The notes: generated by a model not told the origin, from the sequence alone. A stretch of 64,000 nt of DNA from Lentzea jiangxiensis (GCF_900104175.1 NZ_FNIX01000020.1:1-64000); one strand, 5' to 3'; shown: positions 26,121 to 36,192, counted from the stretch's first letter. Program-made: numbers and translations.

Positions 26121-27520
26121 GCACCGTGCACGAGGTGGTGAGCGTGACGCCCGAGCGAGGCGAAGCCCGGCGTTTCGCGAACCGCTTCGGCAGTGCCGCC
26201 GCTGTCGTGCTCGTGCTCCTGTGCGGCCTCACGCTGCTGCTGGGCTTCATCAACAAGGACCGCTGCACGGGTCCGGCGTTCGACCAGTGGGGCCGCACGC
26301 AGCCCGACTACGACGAGCGCAACAAGGAAGACGTCTGCTACTCCGACATCCAGCACCTCTGGATCGGGCGCGACATCGACCGGCACGTCTTCCCGTACGT
26401 CGACGGCGGCATCAACGACAAGGGCGTCCTCGTCGGCGGCTCGGTCGAGTACCCGGTGCTCTCCGGCCTGATCATCTGGGCCGGTGCGATCTTCGCGCAC
26501 AACGACGCGGAGTACCTGCTCTACTCGTCGCTGCTGATGGCGCCGTTCGGCCTGGTCACGGGCTGGTTGCTGGGCAAGCTCGCCCGCTGGCGCGCGTTGC
26601 TGTGGGCGATCGGGCCACCGCTGGTCCTCTACGCGTTCCACAACTGGGACCTGCCGGTCGTGCTGTGCTCGGTGGCCGCGGTCTTCGTGGTGCACCGCTG
26701 GAACCGGCCGCTGGTCGAACGGGCCGTGGTCGCGTCGGTGCTGCTCGGGCTCGGGTTCGCGTTCAAGGTCTACCCGGCGGCGTTCGTGCTGCCGCTGATG
26801 CTCTTCGTCGCCACCGGCGGCTGGCGCGGCCAGGAGATGCCCGAGGGCAAGAAGGTCGACGTCGCCGGCGCGGTCAAGGTCGCCCTCGCCTCGATCGTCA
26901 CGGTCGTGCTGGTCAACCTGCCGTTCGCCTTCGCGGGCTACGACGGCTGGCTCGCGTCGTTCGAGTTCCAGCAGCTGCGCCGCGTCGACATCACCACGAA
27001 CTCGATCTGGTACTGGGGCCTGCGGCCGTTCATCGGCGACGACGCCATGCAGTCGCTGGTCGGCGTGGTCTCGCCGATCACGATCCTGCTGTCGTTCGCG
27101 ATCGCCGCCGGCTACGGCTGGTTGCGCTTCCGCCGCGAGGGCACCTACCCGTGGATCGCGGTGTCCGGCGCGATGCTGTGCGGCTTCATGCTGCTGCACA
27201 AGGTCCACTCGCCGCAGTACACGCTGTGGCTGGTGCCGTTCCTGGTGCTGCTGCGCGTGAAGCTGGTCTGGGCGTACGTCTACTTCGTGGTCGACCTGGC
27301 GATGGGGATCGGCATCTTCCGCTGGTTCTGGGCCATCGAGTTCGGTCAGCCGGCCGGGATCTACGACAGCTTCTCCGCACAGGCCGTGATGATCGGCGTG
27401 TGGGGTCGTGCGGCTCTGCTGGTCGCGCTGTTCGTGGTCTTCCTCAAGGCCCGGGACGTGACCGAGGACGACCGGGAAGACCTGAAGTTCCTCCGCGGGA
27501 CTGTGGCAGCGAAGAGCTGA
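26117..27520 (+). CDS. GT87/DUF2029-type polytopic membrane glycosyltransferase
   Basis: A 467-residue protein with about 10 transmembrane segments. A periplasmic loop after the first helix carries the acidic SVEYPVLSGL region, and later come GLGFAFKVYPAAFVLPL and LLHKVHSPQYTLWLVPFL. These motifs are characteristic of the DUF2029/GT87 polyprenyl-phosphate-mannose-dependent mannosyltransferases. GTG at 26117 overlaps the nfo stop. It is a paralogue of the gene at 28458-30071 (shared SPQYxLWLVP). The acceptor, perhaps a lipoglycan or polysaccharide, is unknown. Confidence 0.85.
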   Translation: MSTVHEVVSVTPERGEARRFANRFGSAAAVVLVLLCGLTLLLGFINKDRCTGPAFDQWGRTQPDYDERNKEDVCYSDIQHLWIGRDIDRHVFPYVDGGINDKGVLVGGSVEYPVLSGLIIWAGAIFAHNDAEYLLYSSLLMAPFGLVTGWLLGKLARWRALLWAIGPPLVLYAFHNWDLPVVLCSVAAVFVVHRWNRPLVERAVVASVLLGLGFAFKVYPAAFVLPLMLFVATGGWRGQEMPEGKKVDVAGAVKVALASIVTVVLVNLPFAFAGYDGWLASFEFQQLRRVDITTNSIWYWGLRPFIGDDAMQSLVGVVSPITILLSFAIAAGYGWLRFRREGTYPWIAVSGAMLCGFMLLHKVHSPQYTLWLVPFLVLLRVKLVWAYVYFVVDLAMGIGIFRWFWAIEFGQPAGIYDSFSAQAVMIGVWGRAALLVALFVVFLKARDVTEDDREDLKFLRGTVAAKS

Positions 27521-27538
27521 TCGTCGCAGACTTCACCC

Positions 27539-28546
27539 GTGAGGGTGATCATCGTGCTGGCGCTGCTGCTGGCCTGCGGCGCCTCCGGCGTGCCCACGCG
27601 GTCGGAGGTGATCCGCTGGCTGCCCGTGTGGCAGGCCGTCCCGACCCTGTCGGAAGCGGTGCCCGACCAGAGCGTGCGGACGACGATCGACCTCACCGCG
27701 GGTGGCACCTCGGTCCGGGTGCGCCTGTCGAACCTCATGGGCACCGAACCCGTCCGCGTCGAGCAGGTCACCGTCGCGGCCGGCGGTGAGACGCGGCAGC
27801 TGACGTTCAACAGGTCCCGCGCCGTCACGATCAGGGCCCGCGACGAGGTCTACAGCGATGCCGTGCAGCTCGCGGTCACCAAGACGCTCGACATCAGCAC
27901 GTACACCCCGGCCGGCACACCGTGTCAGGCGCGCGCACATCGCACCATCACCTCCACACGCGAGCACATCTGCCTGGTCTCGGCGGTCGAGGTCGCGGGC
28001 TTCACGGCACCGGGCGCGGTGGTGGCGTTCGGCGACTCGATCACCGAGGGCTTCTACGACGACACGTGGCCGTCGTTGCTCGAAACCGACTACGCCGTGC
28101 TGAACGCGGGCATCAACGGCAACGGCGTGGTGCTGGGCAACGCGCCGATGGTCATCCGCATGTCCCGCGACGTGCTCTTCAGCAGAGAAGTGCGGAAGGT
28201 CTTCCTGCTGGGCGGCATCAACGACATCCAGAACGGCGTCAGCGCCGAGAACGTCATCGCGGGCATCCGCACGATCCAGCGGCGTTGCGAGAACGAGGGC
28301 GTCCAGTTCCACCTCGGCACAATCACGCCGTGGCGCGGCTGGTACACCTGGACCGAGGCCAAGGATCAGCAACGGCAGAAGGTGAACGCGTGGATCCGCG
28401 CCACCTTCCCCGGCCATGTCGACTTCGACGCCGCCGTCCGCGACCCCGCCGATCCGCTCAGACTGCGTCCGGAGTTCGACTCCGGTGATCACCTGCACCC
28501 GAACGCGGCCGCATTCGGTGCGATGGCTCGCCTCGTGCGGGTGTGA
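27539..28546 (+). CDS. secreted SGNH/GDSL-family hydrolase
   Basis: A 335-residue protein starting with GTG, with an N-terminal export signal VIIVLALLLACGAS. LLACG could be a lipobox, which would make it a lipoprotein. A beta-sandwich N-domain (to about 145) is followed by the SGNH catalytic domain: FGDSITEGF (Ser), GINGNG (Gly), GGINDI (Asn) and SGDHLHPN (Asp-His). Likely an esterase or acetylhydrolase acting on sugars or lipids. Its last 89 bp overlap the 3' end of the convergent GT87 gene. Confidence 0.9.
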   Translation: MRVIIVLALLLACGASGVPTRSEVIRWLPVWQAVPTLSEAVPDQSVRTTIDLTAGGTSVRVRLSNLMGTEPVRVEQVTVAAGGETRQLTFNRSRAVTIRARDEVYSDAVQLAVTKTLDISTYTPAGTPCQARAHRTITSTREHICLVSAVEVAGFTAPGAVVAFGDSITEGFYDDTWPSLLETDYAVLNAGINGNGVVLGNAPMVIRMSRDVLFSREVRKVFLLGGINDIQNGVSAENVIAGIRTIQRRCENEGVQFHLGTITPWRGWYTWTEAKDQQRQKVNAWIRATFPGHVDFDAAVRDPADPLRLRPEFDSGDHLHPNAAAFGAMARLVRV

Positions 28547-30071
28547 TGAGCTGCCGGTCCGGCGCATCGACCAGGACGCCCGCCAACGGGTCGTCGCCCG
28601 CCATGCGCACGAGGTCCCGCTCCGGGTTGTAGATCTCCTTCAAGATGAAGACGCACAACGCGATGACGGCCGCGTCTCGCAGCAGCACGGCGCCGAGGAA
28701 CCAGTCGATCGGCAGTCCCTTGTTGTCCGTGCCGAGGTAGAAGTACATGCGCGGCACCCACACCAGCGCGTCGACCGCCATCCAGGCCAGCAGCAGCTTC
28801 CAGCGCGGCAACGCGAGCACCGCCAGCGGCACCAGCCACAGCGAGTACTGCGGGCTCCACACCTTGTTCGTCAGCAGGAACGCCGCCACGACGAGGAACC
28901 CGAGCTGCGCGAGCCGTGGCCGCGTCGGAGCCGAGAGCGCCACGTAGCCGATGCCGGCGCAACAGACCAGGAACAGCACCATGCTGACCGTGTTGAGCAC
29001 CGTCGGCGGTTGTCCCTGCGTCAGTCCCGGGTCGAAGCCCTGCCACCCCGTCCACTGCACGAGCACGTTGTAGAGCGTGTCGGGGTCCGCGTTGCGCTCG
29101 GTGTTGAGGCGGAAGAACTCCCTCCACCCCGGGTACGAGGCCGGGTTCAGCGCGATCGGTGCGTTGACGAGCGCCCACGCGCCTATGGCCGCCGCGGTGG
29201 TGGTGAGGCCCACCTTGAGTCTGTTGGACCGCCAGCACAACAACAGCAGCGGTCCCAGCAAGAACAACGGATAGAGCTTCGCCGCGCCACCGAGCCCCAG
29301 CAGCACGCCGGCGAGCACGGGTTTCTTCCGCGCCCACGCCAGCAGGCCTGCCGTGGCGAACGCCGTCGCGATCGTGTCGAAGTTCGTGAACGCGTGGACG
29401 ATGACCAACGGCGACACGGCGACTATCGCCGCGTCCCACATCCGGCGACGCGCAATGCGCGCAACGCAGAACACGGTGACAAGCCACGCCACGGCCAACC
29501 AGAACGCCGTCACGTTGAAGAACACGATCACCGTCATCGGCATGCCCGGCACGAGCGTCACAAGCCCCTGCGCCACCCGCGCGTTGAGCCACATGAACAG
29601 CCCTGTGACCACCGGGTACTCCATGTACCGGACGTGCTCGGTCGGCTTGCCCTCGTCGTCCTTCCACGACGTGATGTACGGGAAGGAACCGCGCTGGTCG
29701 AGCCGCTCCGCCGTGTACAGCGGCACCGTGTCGGAGTAGCAGAGGGCCGTGAACTGCCTGCTGCCGCGCCAGTCGAGCTGCACGACGCCCTTGTCGTCGA
29801 CGTACTGCTGGATGCACGGCGACTTCTGCACCCACCCCAGCAGCAACGTGACCACGGCGAGCATCAGCACGACCCGCAGCGCCGTCCAGAAGTAGTTCCT
29901 GCCGACGAGCGCGTGCACGCCGAGAGGACCGCCGAACGGTCTGCTCAGGCCGCGGGCGAGCGACTCGGTCCACGTGGGTGCGACCCGCTCTTCACGGGTG
30001 AGCGAGACGGTGTCCTCGGCGCGGTCCTCGGTCGGGACCTCGGCGGGAAGCTCGGCAGGGCTGCTGGGCAC
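28458..30071 (-). CDS. GT87/DUF2029-type membrane glycosyltransferase (Rv0051-like)
   Basis: A 537-residue protein, GTG start. A cytosolic N-terminus of about 60 residues is followed by about 10-11 transmembrane helices. Motifs include RYMEYPVVTGLFMWLN, LGGAAKLYPLFLLGPLLL and TNKVWSPQYSLWLVPLAV. Its position between PonA and rpsF matches the conserved mycobacterial Rv0051 gene. It probably uses a polyprenyl-phosphate sugar donor in envelope glycan synthesis; the acceptor is unknown. The C-terminal 30 residues are encoded in the region overlapping the SGNH gene and may be poorly conserved. Confidence 0.88.
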   Translation of the reverse strand: MPSSPAELPAEVPTEDRAEDTVSLTREERVAPTWTESLARGLSRPFGGPLGVHALVGRNYFWTALRVVLMLAVVTLLLGWVQKSPCIQQYVDDKGVVQLDWRGSRQFTALCYSDTVPLYTAERLDQRGSFPYITSWKDDEGKPTEHVRYMEYPVVTGLFMWLNARVAQGLVTLVPGMPMTVIVFFNVTAFWLAVAWLVTVFCVARIARRRMWDAAIVAVSPLVIVHAFTNFDTIATAFATAGLLAWARKKPVLAGVLLGLGGAAKLYPLFLLGPLLLLCWRSNRLKVGLTTTAAAIGAWALVNAPIALNPASYPGWREFFRLNTERNADPDTLYNVLVQWTGWQGFDPGLTQGQPPTVLNTVSMVLFLVCCAGIGYVALSAPTRPRLAQLGFLVVAAFLLTNKVWSPQYSLWLVPLAVLALPRWKLLLAWMAVDALVWVPRMYFYLGTDNKGLPIDWFLGAVLLRDAAVIALCVFILKEIYNPERDLVRMAGDDPLAGVLVDAPDRQLITPARGEPSHRMRPRSGAGDHRSRTPDAV

Positions 30072-30157
30072 GCCGCGGATGTTACGGCCAAGACCGTTTG
30101 ACCGTGGTCAACATCTCCGGACCGATCTCGGTCGGGTCCCGCGGAGGGAGCCCGGCA

Positions 30158-30197
30158 ACGCAACGGGCCCGGCGCGTCGGCGCCGGGCCCGTTGCGT
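30158..30197. terminator. perfect 17-bp stem terminator after the PBP gene
   Basis: Arms 30158-30174 (ACGCAACGGGCCCGGCG) and 30181-30197 are exact complements with a 6-base loop. It starts 30 bp beyond the PBP stop and lies upstream of the GT87 gene, so it separates the two transcription units. Confidence 0.85.
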
Positions 30198-30226
30198 GTT
30201 CAGTTCGTCAGATCAACCCACGGCGT

Positions 30227-33016
30227 TCAGGTGTCGCCGGGGTCGCGGCCCCCCGTCGGGTTGCCGGGTCCCGGCTTCGACGACGTCGAGGTGTTCGGGT
30301 TGCTCGGAGGACAGATCAGGCCCTGGCACGGCTCGCCCGTCGGCTTGGTCGGCTTCGTCGGGGACTCCGGCGTGTTCGACGACGGCGTGTTCGACGACGG
30401 CGTGTTCGGCGGCGTGTTGGACGGGGGTGGCGGCTCCGACTTCCGCGGCGGGTTGAAGTTGCCGAGGGGCTTGGGCTTCGCGAACGGCTCCTTCTGAGCG
30501 CCCGCGAGAGCCCCGTCCATGAACTTCTTCCAGATCTGGCCGGGGAGACCCGAACCGAAGATCGCCTTGCCCTCCTTGTTCCTGATCGGCACGTTGCCGG
30601 CGTCCTTGCCAATCCAGACCGAGGCGGCGATCTGCGGCGTGTAGCCGACCATCCACGCCTTCGAGTTCTGGTCGATGCTGCCGTCGAGCTCGTGCGTACC
30701 GGTCTTGCCGGCGCACTCGCGGTTGCCCGCGCAGCCGATCTTCGAGAAGGTCGGGATCTCCTTCAACGCCTCGGTGACGTTGTCGGCGATGTCGCGGCTC
30801 TTCTCCTCCACCGGGTCGAAGGCCGGGACCGGCTGGTCGACGTGCTGGTAGAGGACGTCGCCGTTCGGGCCCGCGATCTTCGTGACGAAGAACGGCGCGC
30901 GGTAGATGCCGCGGGCGGCGAACGTCGCGTAGGCCGAGGCCATGTCGAACGGCCGCACCTGGGCGTTGTCGGCGCCGATGGCGATACCGGCGTTGGGCTT
31001 GCCACCGCCTTCACCCACCAGCAGCTGCTTCGCCTTGCCGTCGACCATGACGGACTTCGGGATGCCGGCCTCGTACGCCGCGTTCGCGACGGCGACCGTG
31101 CCCGTGCCGTTCGGGCTCGCCACCATGTCGTAGAACACGGTGTTGAGCGACTCCTTCATGGCCTGCCGGATCGTGCATTCCTTGCCGCACGTCGTGCTTG
31201 AGGCGTTGCGGATCGGAACGCCGGCGATCGTGCGCGGCGTGCTGTCGTAGGTGTCGCCGATGCCCTTGCCCATCTTCAGGGCGGCGACCAGGTCGAACGG
31301 CTTGAACGACGAGCCGGCCTCCTGGATCGTGCCCTTGGCGTAGTCGATGCCCTTCAGGCCGTCCTTGCCCGGGTAGTACGCCCTCACAGCGCCGGACTGC
31401 GGCTCGATCGCGCTGAGCGACGTGCGCAGCTCCGGGTCCTGGCCCTGCATGACGGAGTTCACGGCGTCGACCGCGGCCTGCTGCATCTTCGGGTCGATGG
31501 TCGTGTGGACCGTGACGCCGACCTTCTGCGCCTTCTCCATCGTGAGACCGATCAGCTGGCTGTCGATCTCGTTCTGGACCTGCTGGCTCACGCGGGCGAG
31601 CGGGCCGTCGAGACCCGCGGGCTGCGTCTGCTCGAACGGCAGGGGCGTCGGGTACTGGCGCGCGTCGTAGTCGGCCTGGCTGATCCACTTCTTCTGAAGC
31701 ATCTGGAGCATCACGAACTCCCAGCGCTTCTTCGAGTACTCCTGGTCCTCCGACCACGAGGGCGTCTGGATCATGCCGGCGATGAGGGCCGCCTCGGAAG
31801 GCGTGAGCTCCTTCATCTCCTTGTCGTAGTAGACCTGCGCCGCTGCCTTCATGCCGTTGGCGCCACGACCGAAGTACACCGTGTTGAGGTACGCGGTGAG
31901 GATCGTGTTGTGGTCCGACTCGTTGCTCATCTTGTAGGCCTTGACGAGCTCCGTGAACTTGCGGGTGATCGTGGCTTCTTCCTTGCCCGTCGCCTTCTTG
32001 ATGTACTGCTGCGTCAGACCGGAACCACCACTGCTGCCGCCGGTCGCCTGGATCCAGACGGCGCGGACGATGGCCTTGGCGTCGAAGCCGGGGTTGTCGT
32101 AGAAGTTCGCGTCCTCCGCGGCCATGACCGCGTTCTTGACGGTGTCCGGGATCTCCTCGTACGTCAGCATCGTGCGGTTCTGACCGGGCGAGGTGATCTT
32201 GCCCATCTCAGTGCCGTCCGAGTAGAGCAGCGTGATCGTCTTGTCCTGGTCGGCCGCGATGTCGTTCGGGCGCGGCCAGTCGACCAGCGGGTACGCGACG
32301 GCGACGGCGATCACCGGCCCGAGGATCATCAGGCCGATCGCGACGAACGCGCCGATCCGGACGCGCTTCCAGATCTTCTTCTTGCGCAGGCGGCGCTCCT
32401 CCTCTTCGGTGAGCTCCGGCTCGTCGTCGTACTCGTAGTCGTCGTCATCGTCGCCGACACCGGCACCGACGCCCGCCATGAGGAACTCGTCCTCCGGCTC
32501 GCGGTGGGTGATCAGCTCCGGTTCGCGCTGCGTCGGCCGGTTGACCGGCGGCATCTGCGTGGTGCGTTCCTCACCGGGGCTGCGCGGGGGAACGCCGGGA
32601 CGACCGGGGCCGCCCTGCGGACCAGGAGCACCGGGACCGGGAGCACCGGGACCACCGGGGCGGCGGCCACCGGGAGGCGGGGCGATCGGCATGCCGCCGG
32701 GAGGCGTCGGGGGACGGCCAACGGGACCGCCGGGGCCACCAGGCCCACCGGGACCGGGCGGACGGCCGGGACCGCCCTGCGGGCCACCGGGACCGCCCTG
32801 CGGACCGCCTGGTCCGTTCGGGCGGCGTGGGGGCTGCTGCTGTGGGAAACCACCGGGCGGCGTGCCACCCTGGGGAGGGCGCGCGAAACCGCCGGGCGGA
32901 GTGCCCGGTCGCGGCTGATTCGGGACATCGCGTCTCGTGCCGCCGCCGTCCGGGTCGTCCCCGGTCGGCCATTGCGGTTCGCCTCCGCGCTGCCTGTCAT
33001 CATGCTGGTCGTTCAC
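30227..33016 (-). CDS. ponA: class A penicillin-binding protein (PonA type)
   Basis: A bifunctional peptidoglycan glycosyltransferase/transpeptidase of 929 residues. GTG start with GGGAGGCC upstream. Residues 1-200 are a Pro/Gly-rich then acidic cytosolic region. The helix is at 221-245. The GT51 domain has its catalytic Glu301 in EDANFYDNPGFD. The transpeptidase motifs are SSFK (569-572), SLN (623-625) and KTG (771-773). The tail is Pro/Ser/Thr-rich. The position, next to DUF5318 and the Rv0051-like gene, matches mycobacterial ponA1 (Rv0050). Confidence 0.96.
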   Translation of the reverse strand: MNDQHDDRQRGGEPQWPTGDDPDGGGTRRDVPNQPRPGTPPGGFARPPQGGTPPGGFPQQQPPRRPNGPGGPQGGPGGPQGGPGRPPGPGGPGGPGGPVGRPPTPPGGMPIAPPPGGRRPGGPGAPGPGAPGPQGGPGRPGVPPRSPGEERTTQMPPVNRPTQREPELITHREPEDEFLMAGVGAGVGDDDDDYEYDDEPELTEEEERRLRKKKIWKRVRIGAFVAIGLMILGPVIAVAVAYPLVDWPRPNDIAADQDKTITLLYSDGTEMGKITSPGQNRTMLTYEEIPDTVKNAVMAAEDANFYDNPGFDAKAIVRAVWIQATGGSSGGSGLTQQYIKKATGKEEATITRKFTELVKAYKMSNESDHNTILTAYLNTVYFGRGANGMKAAAQVYYDKEMKELTPSEAALIAGMIQTPSWSEDQEYSKKRWEFVMLQMLQKKWISQADYDARQYPTPLPFEQTQPAGLDGPLARVSQQVQNEIDSQLIGLTMEKAQKVGVTVHTTIDPKMQQAAVDAVNSVMQGQDPELRTSLSAIEPQSGAVRAYYPGKDGLKGIDYAKGTIQEAGSSFKPFDLVAALKMGKGIGDTYDSTPRTIAGVPIRNASSTTCGKECTIRQAMKESLNTVFYDMVASPNGTGTVAVANAAYEAGIPKSVMVDGKAKQLLVGEGGGKPNAGIAIGADNAQVRPFDMASAYATFAARGIYRAPFFVTKIAGPNGDVLYQHVDQPVPAFDPVEEKSRDIADNVTEALKEIPTFSKIGCAGNRECAGKTGTHELDGSIDQNSKAWMVGYTPQIAASVWIGKDAGNVPIRNKEGKAIFGSGLPGQIWKKFMDGALAGAQKEPFAKPKPLGNFNPPRKSEPPPPSNTPPNTPSSNTPSSNTPESPTKPTKPTGEPCQGLICPPSNPNTSTSSKPGPGNPTGGRDPGDT

Positions 33017-33096
33017 GTGAAAAGGCCTCCCAGACCGGCGTGCGTCAGCACACGGTTCGGTGGTCGTACTTCATTCGGAGCAGTGTCACCTGTAGG

Positions 33097-33495
33097 TCAT
33101 TCCGCCGCGGTCCTCCTGCGTGGCTTTTCCAGCCCACGCTTCCCCAGGACGTATGACTGCACCAGGTGGTTCCAACTGCACGTGCGGCAAACCTCCACCA
33201 CGTACACGGAGAACTCGTCGAAGAGGTTCGCCATCTTCGCCAGTTCTTCGGGTGCGCGGGCCGAGCCGGCCGCGTGCTTGAGCTCGTCGCCGTAGACCCA
33301 CGAGACGTGCGTGAGCGGTTCCTTCCGGCAGACCGGGCACGGCACTTCGGTCGCCGTTCCGTGGAACTTCGCAGCTCGCAGCAGGTACGGGGACGCGTCG
33401 CAGACCTCCATGGTGCCCGTGCGACCGGCATAGACCTCCGCCAGCAGCGCGCGGCGCTGCAGCGAGTAGTCCACCACCTGTCGTTGGGTCAACAC
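33097..33495 (-). CDS. DUF5318 family zinc-ribbon-like protein (Rv0049-like)
   Basis: 132 residues from GTG 33495 (MLTQRQVVDYSLQRRALLAEV, of which TQRQVVDYSLQRR is the family start); the frame is open to 33528. Two CxxC pairs (PCPVCRKEP and EVCRTCSWNHLV) suggest a bound zinc. Actinobacteria-specific, encoded next to ponA and the PadR gene as in mycobacteria. Function unknown. Confidence 0.88.
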   Translation of the reverse strand: MLTQRQVVDYSLQRRALLAEVYAGRTGTMEVCDASPYLLRAAKFHGTATEVPCPVCRKEPLTHVSWVYGDELKHAAGSARAPEELAKMANLFDEFSVYVVEVCRTCSWNHLVQSYVLGKRGLEKPRRRTAAE

Positions 33496-33605
33496 GAGAC
33501 AAGAGTACGTGCCGACCGCTTTGGCCATATGGGCCGTTCAGGGCAGCGGACCAGGACGCGGTATCACGGTGTGCCACATCCCACAGTTGAGAGGACCCAC
33601 CGATG

Positions 33606-33618
33606 TATCGCATCGATA
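33606..33618. promoter_or_regulatory. candidate PadR operator
   Basis: The AT-richer palindrome TATCGCATCGATA (33606-33618) lies 42 bp upstream of the PadR start, between ACCGAT (33599-33604) and ATCGGT (33633-33638). These nested inverted repeats at the divergent DUF5318/PadR promoter are typical of PadR autoregulation. No experimental site is known to me. Confidence 0.45.
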
Positions 33619-33659
33619 TAATCGCCTCACCTATCGGTGCAGGCGCGAGGAGGTGACTC

Positions 33660-34205
33660 GTGTTCGAGTTCGCGCTGCTCGGCCTGCTGCACGAGGCGCC
33701 CATGCACGGCTATGAGCTGCGCAAGCGCTTGCATGACCTGCTCGGAGCGTTTCGAGCGTTCTCGTACGGATCGCTGTACCCAACGTTGCGGCGACTCCAG
33801 CGTGCGGGCCTGATCGTGGAGGAGGGGCCGGAGGAGTCGGCTCTTTCTTGGGGACGCCGGGCGCGCAAGGTCTACAAGCTGACTCACGAGGGCAAGGAGC
33901 GGTTCGCCGAACTCCTGGTCAACGCGGGTCCGCAGACCTGGGACGACGACTCGTTCGGAGTCCACCTGGCGTTCTTCTCACGCACGCCGGCCGACGTCAG
34001 GATGCGCATCCTGGAGGGCCGCCGGCGGTGTGTCGAAGAACGCAGGGAGGGGCTCCGCGAGCGGCTCACGCGCACGGGTGAGCAGATCGACCGCTACACG
34101 CGTGAGCTGCACAGGCAGGGCCTGGAGAGCACGGAGCGCGAGGTGCGGTGGCTCAACGAGCTCATCGCGCACGAGAAGCACGAACTGTCCGAGCAGGACG
34201 AGTAG
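33660..34205 (+). CDS. PadR-family transcriptional regulator
   Basis: 181 residues, GTG start with GAGGAGGT upstream. The winged helix is at 1-80 ([36 protein letters not shown]) and a C-terminal Vir_act_alpha_C-like helical dimerisation domain is at 95-175. It lies 31 bp upstream of inositol-3-phosphate synthase on the same strand, as in mycobacteria (Rv0047c-Rv0046c), so it may control ino1. Confidence 0.93.
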   Translation: MFEFALLGLLHEAPMHGYELRKRLHDLLGAFRAFSYGSLYPTLRRLQRAGLIVEEGPEESALSWGRRARKVYKLTHEGKERFAELLVNAGPQTWDDDSFGVHLAFFSRTPADVRMRILEGRRRCVEERREGLRERLTRTGEQIDRYTRELHRQGLESTEREVRWLNELIAHEKHELSEQDE

Positions 34206-34236
34206 GACATCAAAGTTGATCAAGGAGGACTCGGCA

Positions 34237-35322
34237 ATGGGCGAAAACCGCCGCACCGTTCGAGTGGCCATCGTCGGGGTTGGCAACTGCGCGGCGTCGC
34301 TGGTGCAGGGCGTCCACTACTACCGTGACGCCGACCCGAGCACCCGCGTGCCCGGTCTGATGCACGTGCAGTTCGGTGACTACCACGTGCGCGACGTCGA
34401 GTTCGTCGCAGCGTTCGACGTGGACGCGAAGAAGGTCGGTGTCGACCTCTCCGAGGCGATCTCGGCCAGCGAGAACAACACCATCAAGATCGCGGACGTG
34501 CCACCTCTCGGCGTCGTCGTCCAGCGCGGGCACACCTACGACGGGCTCGGCCGGTTCTACCGCGAGACGATCGAGGAGTCGGACTTCGAGCCGGTGGACG
34601 TCGTCGCGGCGCTGCGCGAGGCCGAGGTCGACGTGCTCGTCTCGTACCTGCCGGTGGGGTCGGAGGAAGCGGACCGCTTCTACGCCCAGTGCGCCATCGA
34701 CGCCGGTGTGGCGTTCGTCAACGCCCTGCCCGTCTTCATCGCCTCGGACCCGGAGTGGGCGGAGAAGTTCCGCGCCGCCGGCGTCCCGATCGTCGGTGAC
34801 GACATCAAGTCCCAGGTGGGCGCCACCATCACGCACCGCGTGCTGGCGAAGCTCTTCGAGGACCGCGGCGTCCAGCTCGACCGCACCATGCAGCTGAACG
34901 TCGGCGGCAACATGGACTTCCTGAACATGAAGGAACTGGAGCGCCTGGAGTCCAAGAAGGTCTCCAAGACCCAGGCCGTCACGTCCCAGGTGGACCGCGA
35001 GATGGGCAAGCGCAACGTCCACATCGGCCCGTCGGACTACGTGGCGTGGCTCGACGACCGCAAGTGGGCCTACGTGCGACTCGAGGGTCGCGCGTTCGGC
35101 GACGTGCCGCTGAACCTCGAGTACAAGCTCGAGGTCTGGGACTCCCCGAACTCGGCGGGCATCATCATCGACGCGGTCCGCGCGGCGAAGATCGCCCTCG
35201 ACCGGGGCATCGGCGGCCCGATCCTCTCGGCGTCGTCGTACTTCATGAAGTCCCCGCCCGTGCAGTACTCGGACTCCGAGGCGCACGAGGCCGTCGAGGC
35301 GTTCATCCGCGGCGAAGCCTGA
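34237..35322 (+). CDS. ino1: inositol-3-phosphate synthase
   Basis: 361 residues. Converts glucose 6-phosphate to inositol 3-phosphate with NAD+, the entry to phosphatidylinositol, lipoglycan and mycothiol synthesis. The NAD motif is [16 protein letters not shown]. Catalytic core patches are [30 protein letters not shown] and [25 protein letters not shown] lies 8 bp before ATG 34237. Forms a two-gene unit with the PadR regulator and ends in a clear terminator. Confidence 0.97.
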   Translation: MGENRRTVRVAIVGVGNCAASLVQGVHYYRDADPSTRVPGLMHVQFGDYHVRDVEFVAAFDVDAKKVGVDLSEAISASENNTIKIADVPPLGVVVQRGHTYDGLGRFYRETIEESDFEPVDVVAALREAEVDVLVSYLPVGSEEADRFYAQCAIDAGVAFVNALPVFIASDPEWAEKFRAAGVPIVGDDIKSQVGATITHRVLAKLFEDRGVQLDRTMQLNVGGNMDFLNMKELERLESKKVSKTQAVTSQVDREMGKRNVHIGPSDYVAWLDDRKWAYVRLEGRAFGDVPLNLEYKLEVWDSPNSAGIIIDAVRAAKIALDRGIGGPILSASSYFMKSPPVQYSDSEAHEAVEAFIRGEA

Positions 35323-35327
35323 TCTGC

Positions 35328-35355
35328 GAGGGGCCGCCTTCCCGGGCGGCCCCTC
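35328..35355. terminator. terminator hairpin between ino1 and the convergent SDR
   Basis: Arms GAGGGGCCGCC (35328-35338) and GGCGGCCCCTC (35345-35355) with a 6-base loop lie 6 bp after the ino1 stop and 4 bp before the SDR stop, so it can serve both convergent genes. Confidence 0.8.
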
Positions 35356-35358
35356 CTC

Positions 35359-36093
35359 TCAGCGCTTCGAGAGCCTGAGCTTCTGCCAGCTGCCGTCCGC
35401 GGTCCACCCGCCGTCGACCGGCAGTGCGACACCGTTGACGTACTTCGAGTTGTCGCTCGCCAGGAACCGCACGGCCTGCGCGATGTCGTCCGGCGCCGCG
35501 AACCTCCCCGCCGGCACGTGGTCGGTGATGTCGTCGTCCACGTAGTATCCGCCGGCCTGCGACTCGACGTCCATCTCGGTCTTGACCCAGCCGGGGCACA
35601 CGGCGTTGACCCTGATCCCCCGCCCGCCCCACTCGACGGCGAGCGTGCGCGTCAACCCGATCAACCCGTGCTTGGTCGTGTTGTAGGCGGCCCGGTCCGC
35701 CACCCCCTGCAACCCGGCGACGGACGCGATGTTGACGACGCTGCCGCTGCGCTGCTCGAGCATCACCCTGCCCAGCGCCTGCGTGAGCAGGAACGGCCCG
35801 GTCAGGTTGACCGCCATGATCCGCTCCCACTGCTCGAGGCTGGTGTCCTCGAACGGCACGATGCCCGCGATCCCGGCGTTGTTGACCAGCACGTCGACCC
35901 GTTGATGGGTGTCCAGGACGTGTTCGGTCAGGCGCTGGACGTCTGCGGCGCTCGCCACGTTGCCGACGATCCCGCCCTCGCTCTCCCGCAGGTCGAAGCC
36001 GACGACGGCGTACCCGTCCTCGCGCAGCACCTCGGCGATGCGCAGACCCATGCCCTGCGCGGTGCCGGTGACCACAGCAACTCGTTGCGTCAT
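35359..36093 (-). CDS. SDR-family oxidoreductase
   Basis: A classical SDR of 244 residues from ATG 36093 (MTQRVAVVTGTAQGMGLRIA). NNAG, the Ser in NIASVAG, the YNTTK catalytic pair and the late DGGW motif are all present. It resembles 3-oxoacyl-ACP reductase or alcohol dehydrogenase SDRs. No partner gene points to a substrate. Confidence 0.9.
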   Translation of the reverse strand: MTQRVAVVTGTAQGMGLRIAEVLREDGYAVVGFDLRESEGGIVGNVASAADVQRLTEHVLDTHQRVDVLVNNAGIAGIVPFEDTSLEQWERIMAVNLTGPFLLTQALGRVMLEQRSGSVVNIASVAGLQGVADRAAYNTTKHGLIGLTRTLAVEWGGRGIRVNAVCPGWVKTEMDVESQAGGYYVDDDITDHVPAGRFAAPDDIAQAVRFLASDNSKYVNGVALPVDGGWTADGSWQKLRLSKR

Positions 36094-36192
36094 GGACACC
36101 ACGCTATGGACAGACGGCGCTCCGCGGGAGGCACCCGCGCGTGGTTCTGGTGCTCAGCACCAGACCTGCTGGCAGAGGCAGCAGGAGATGCG

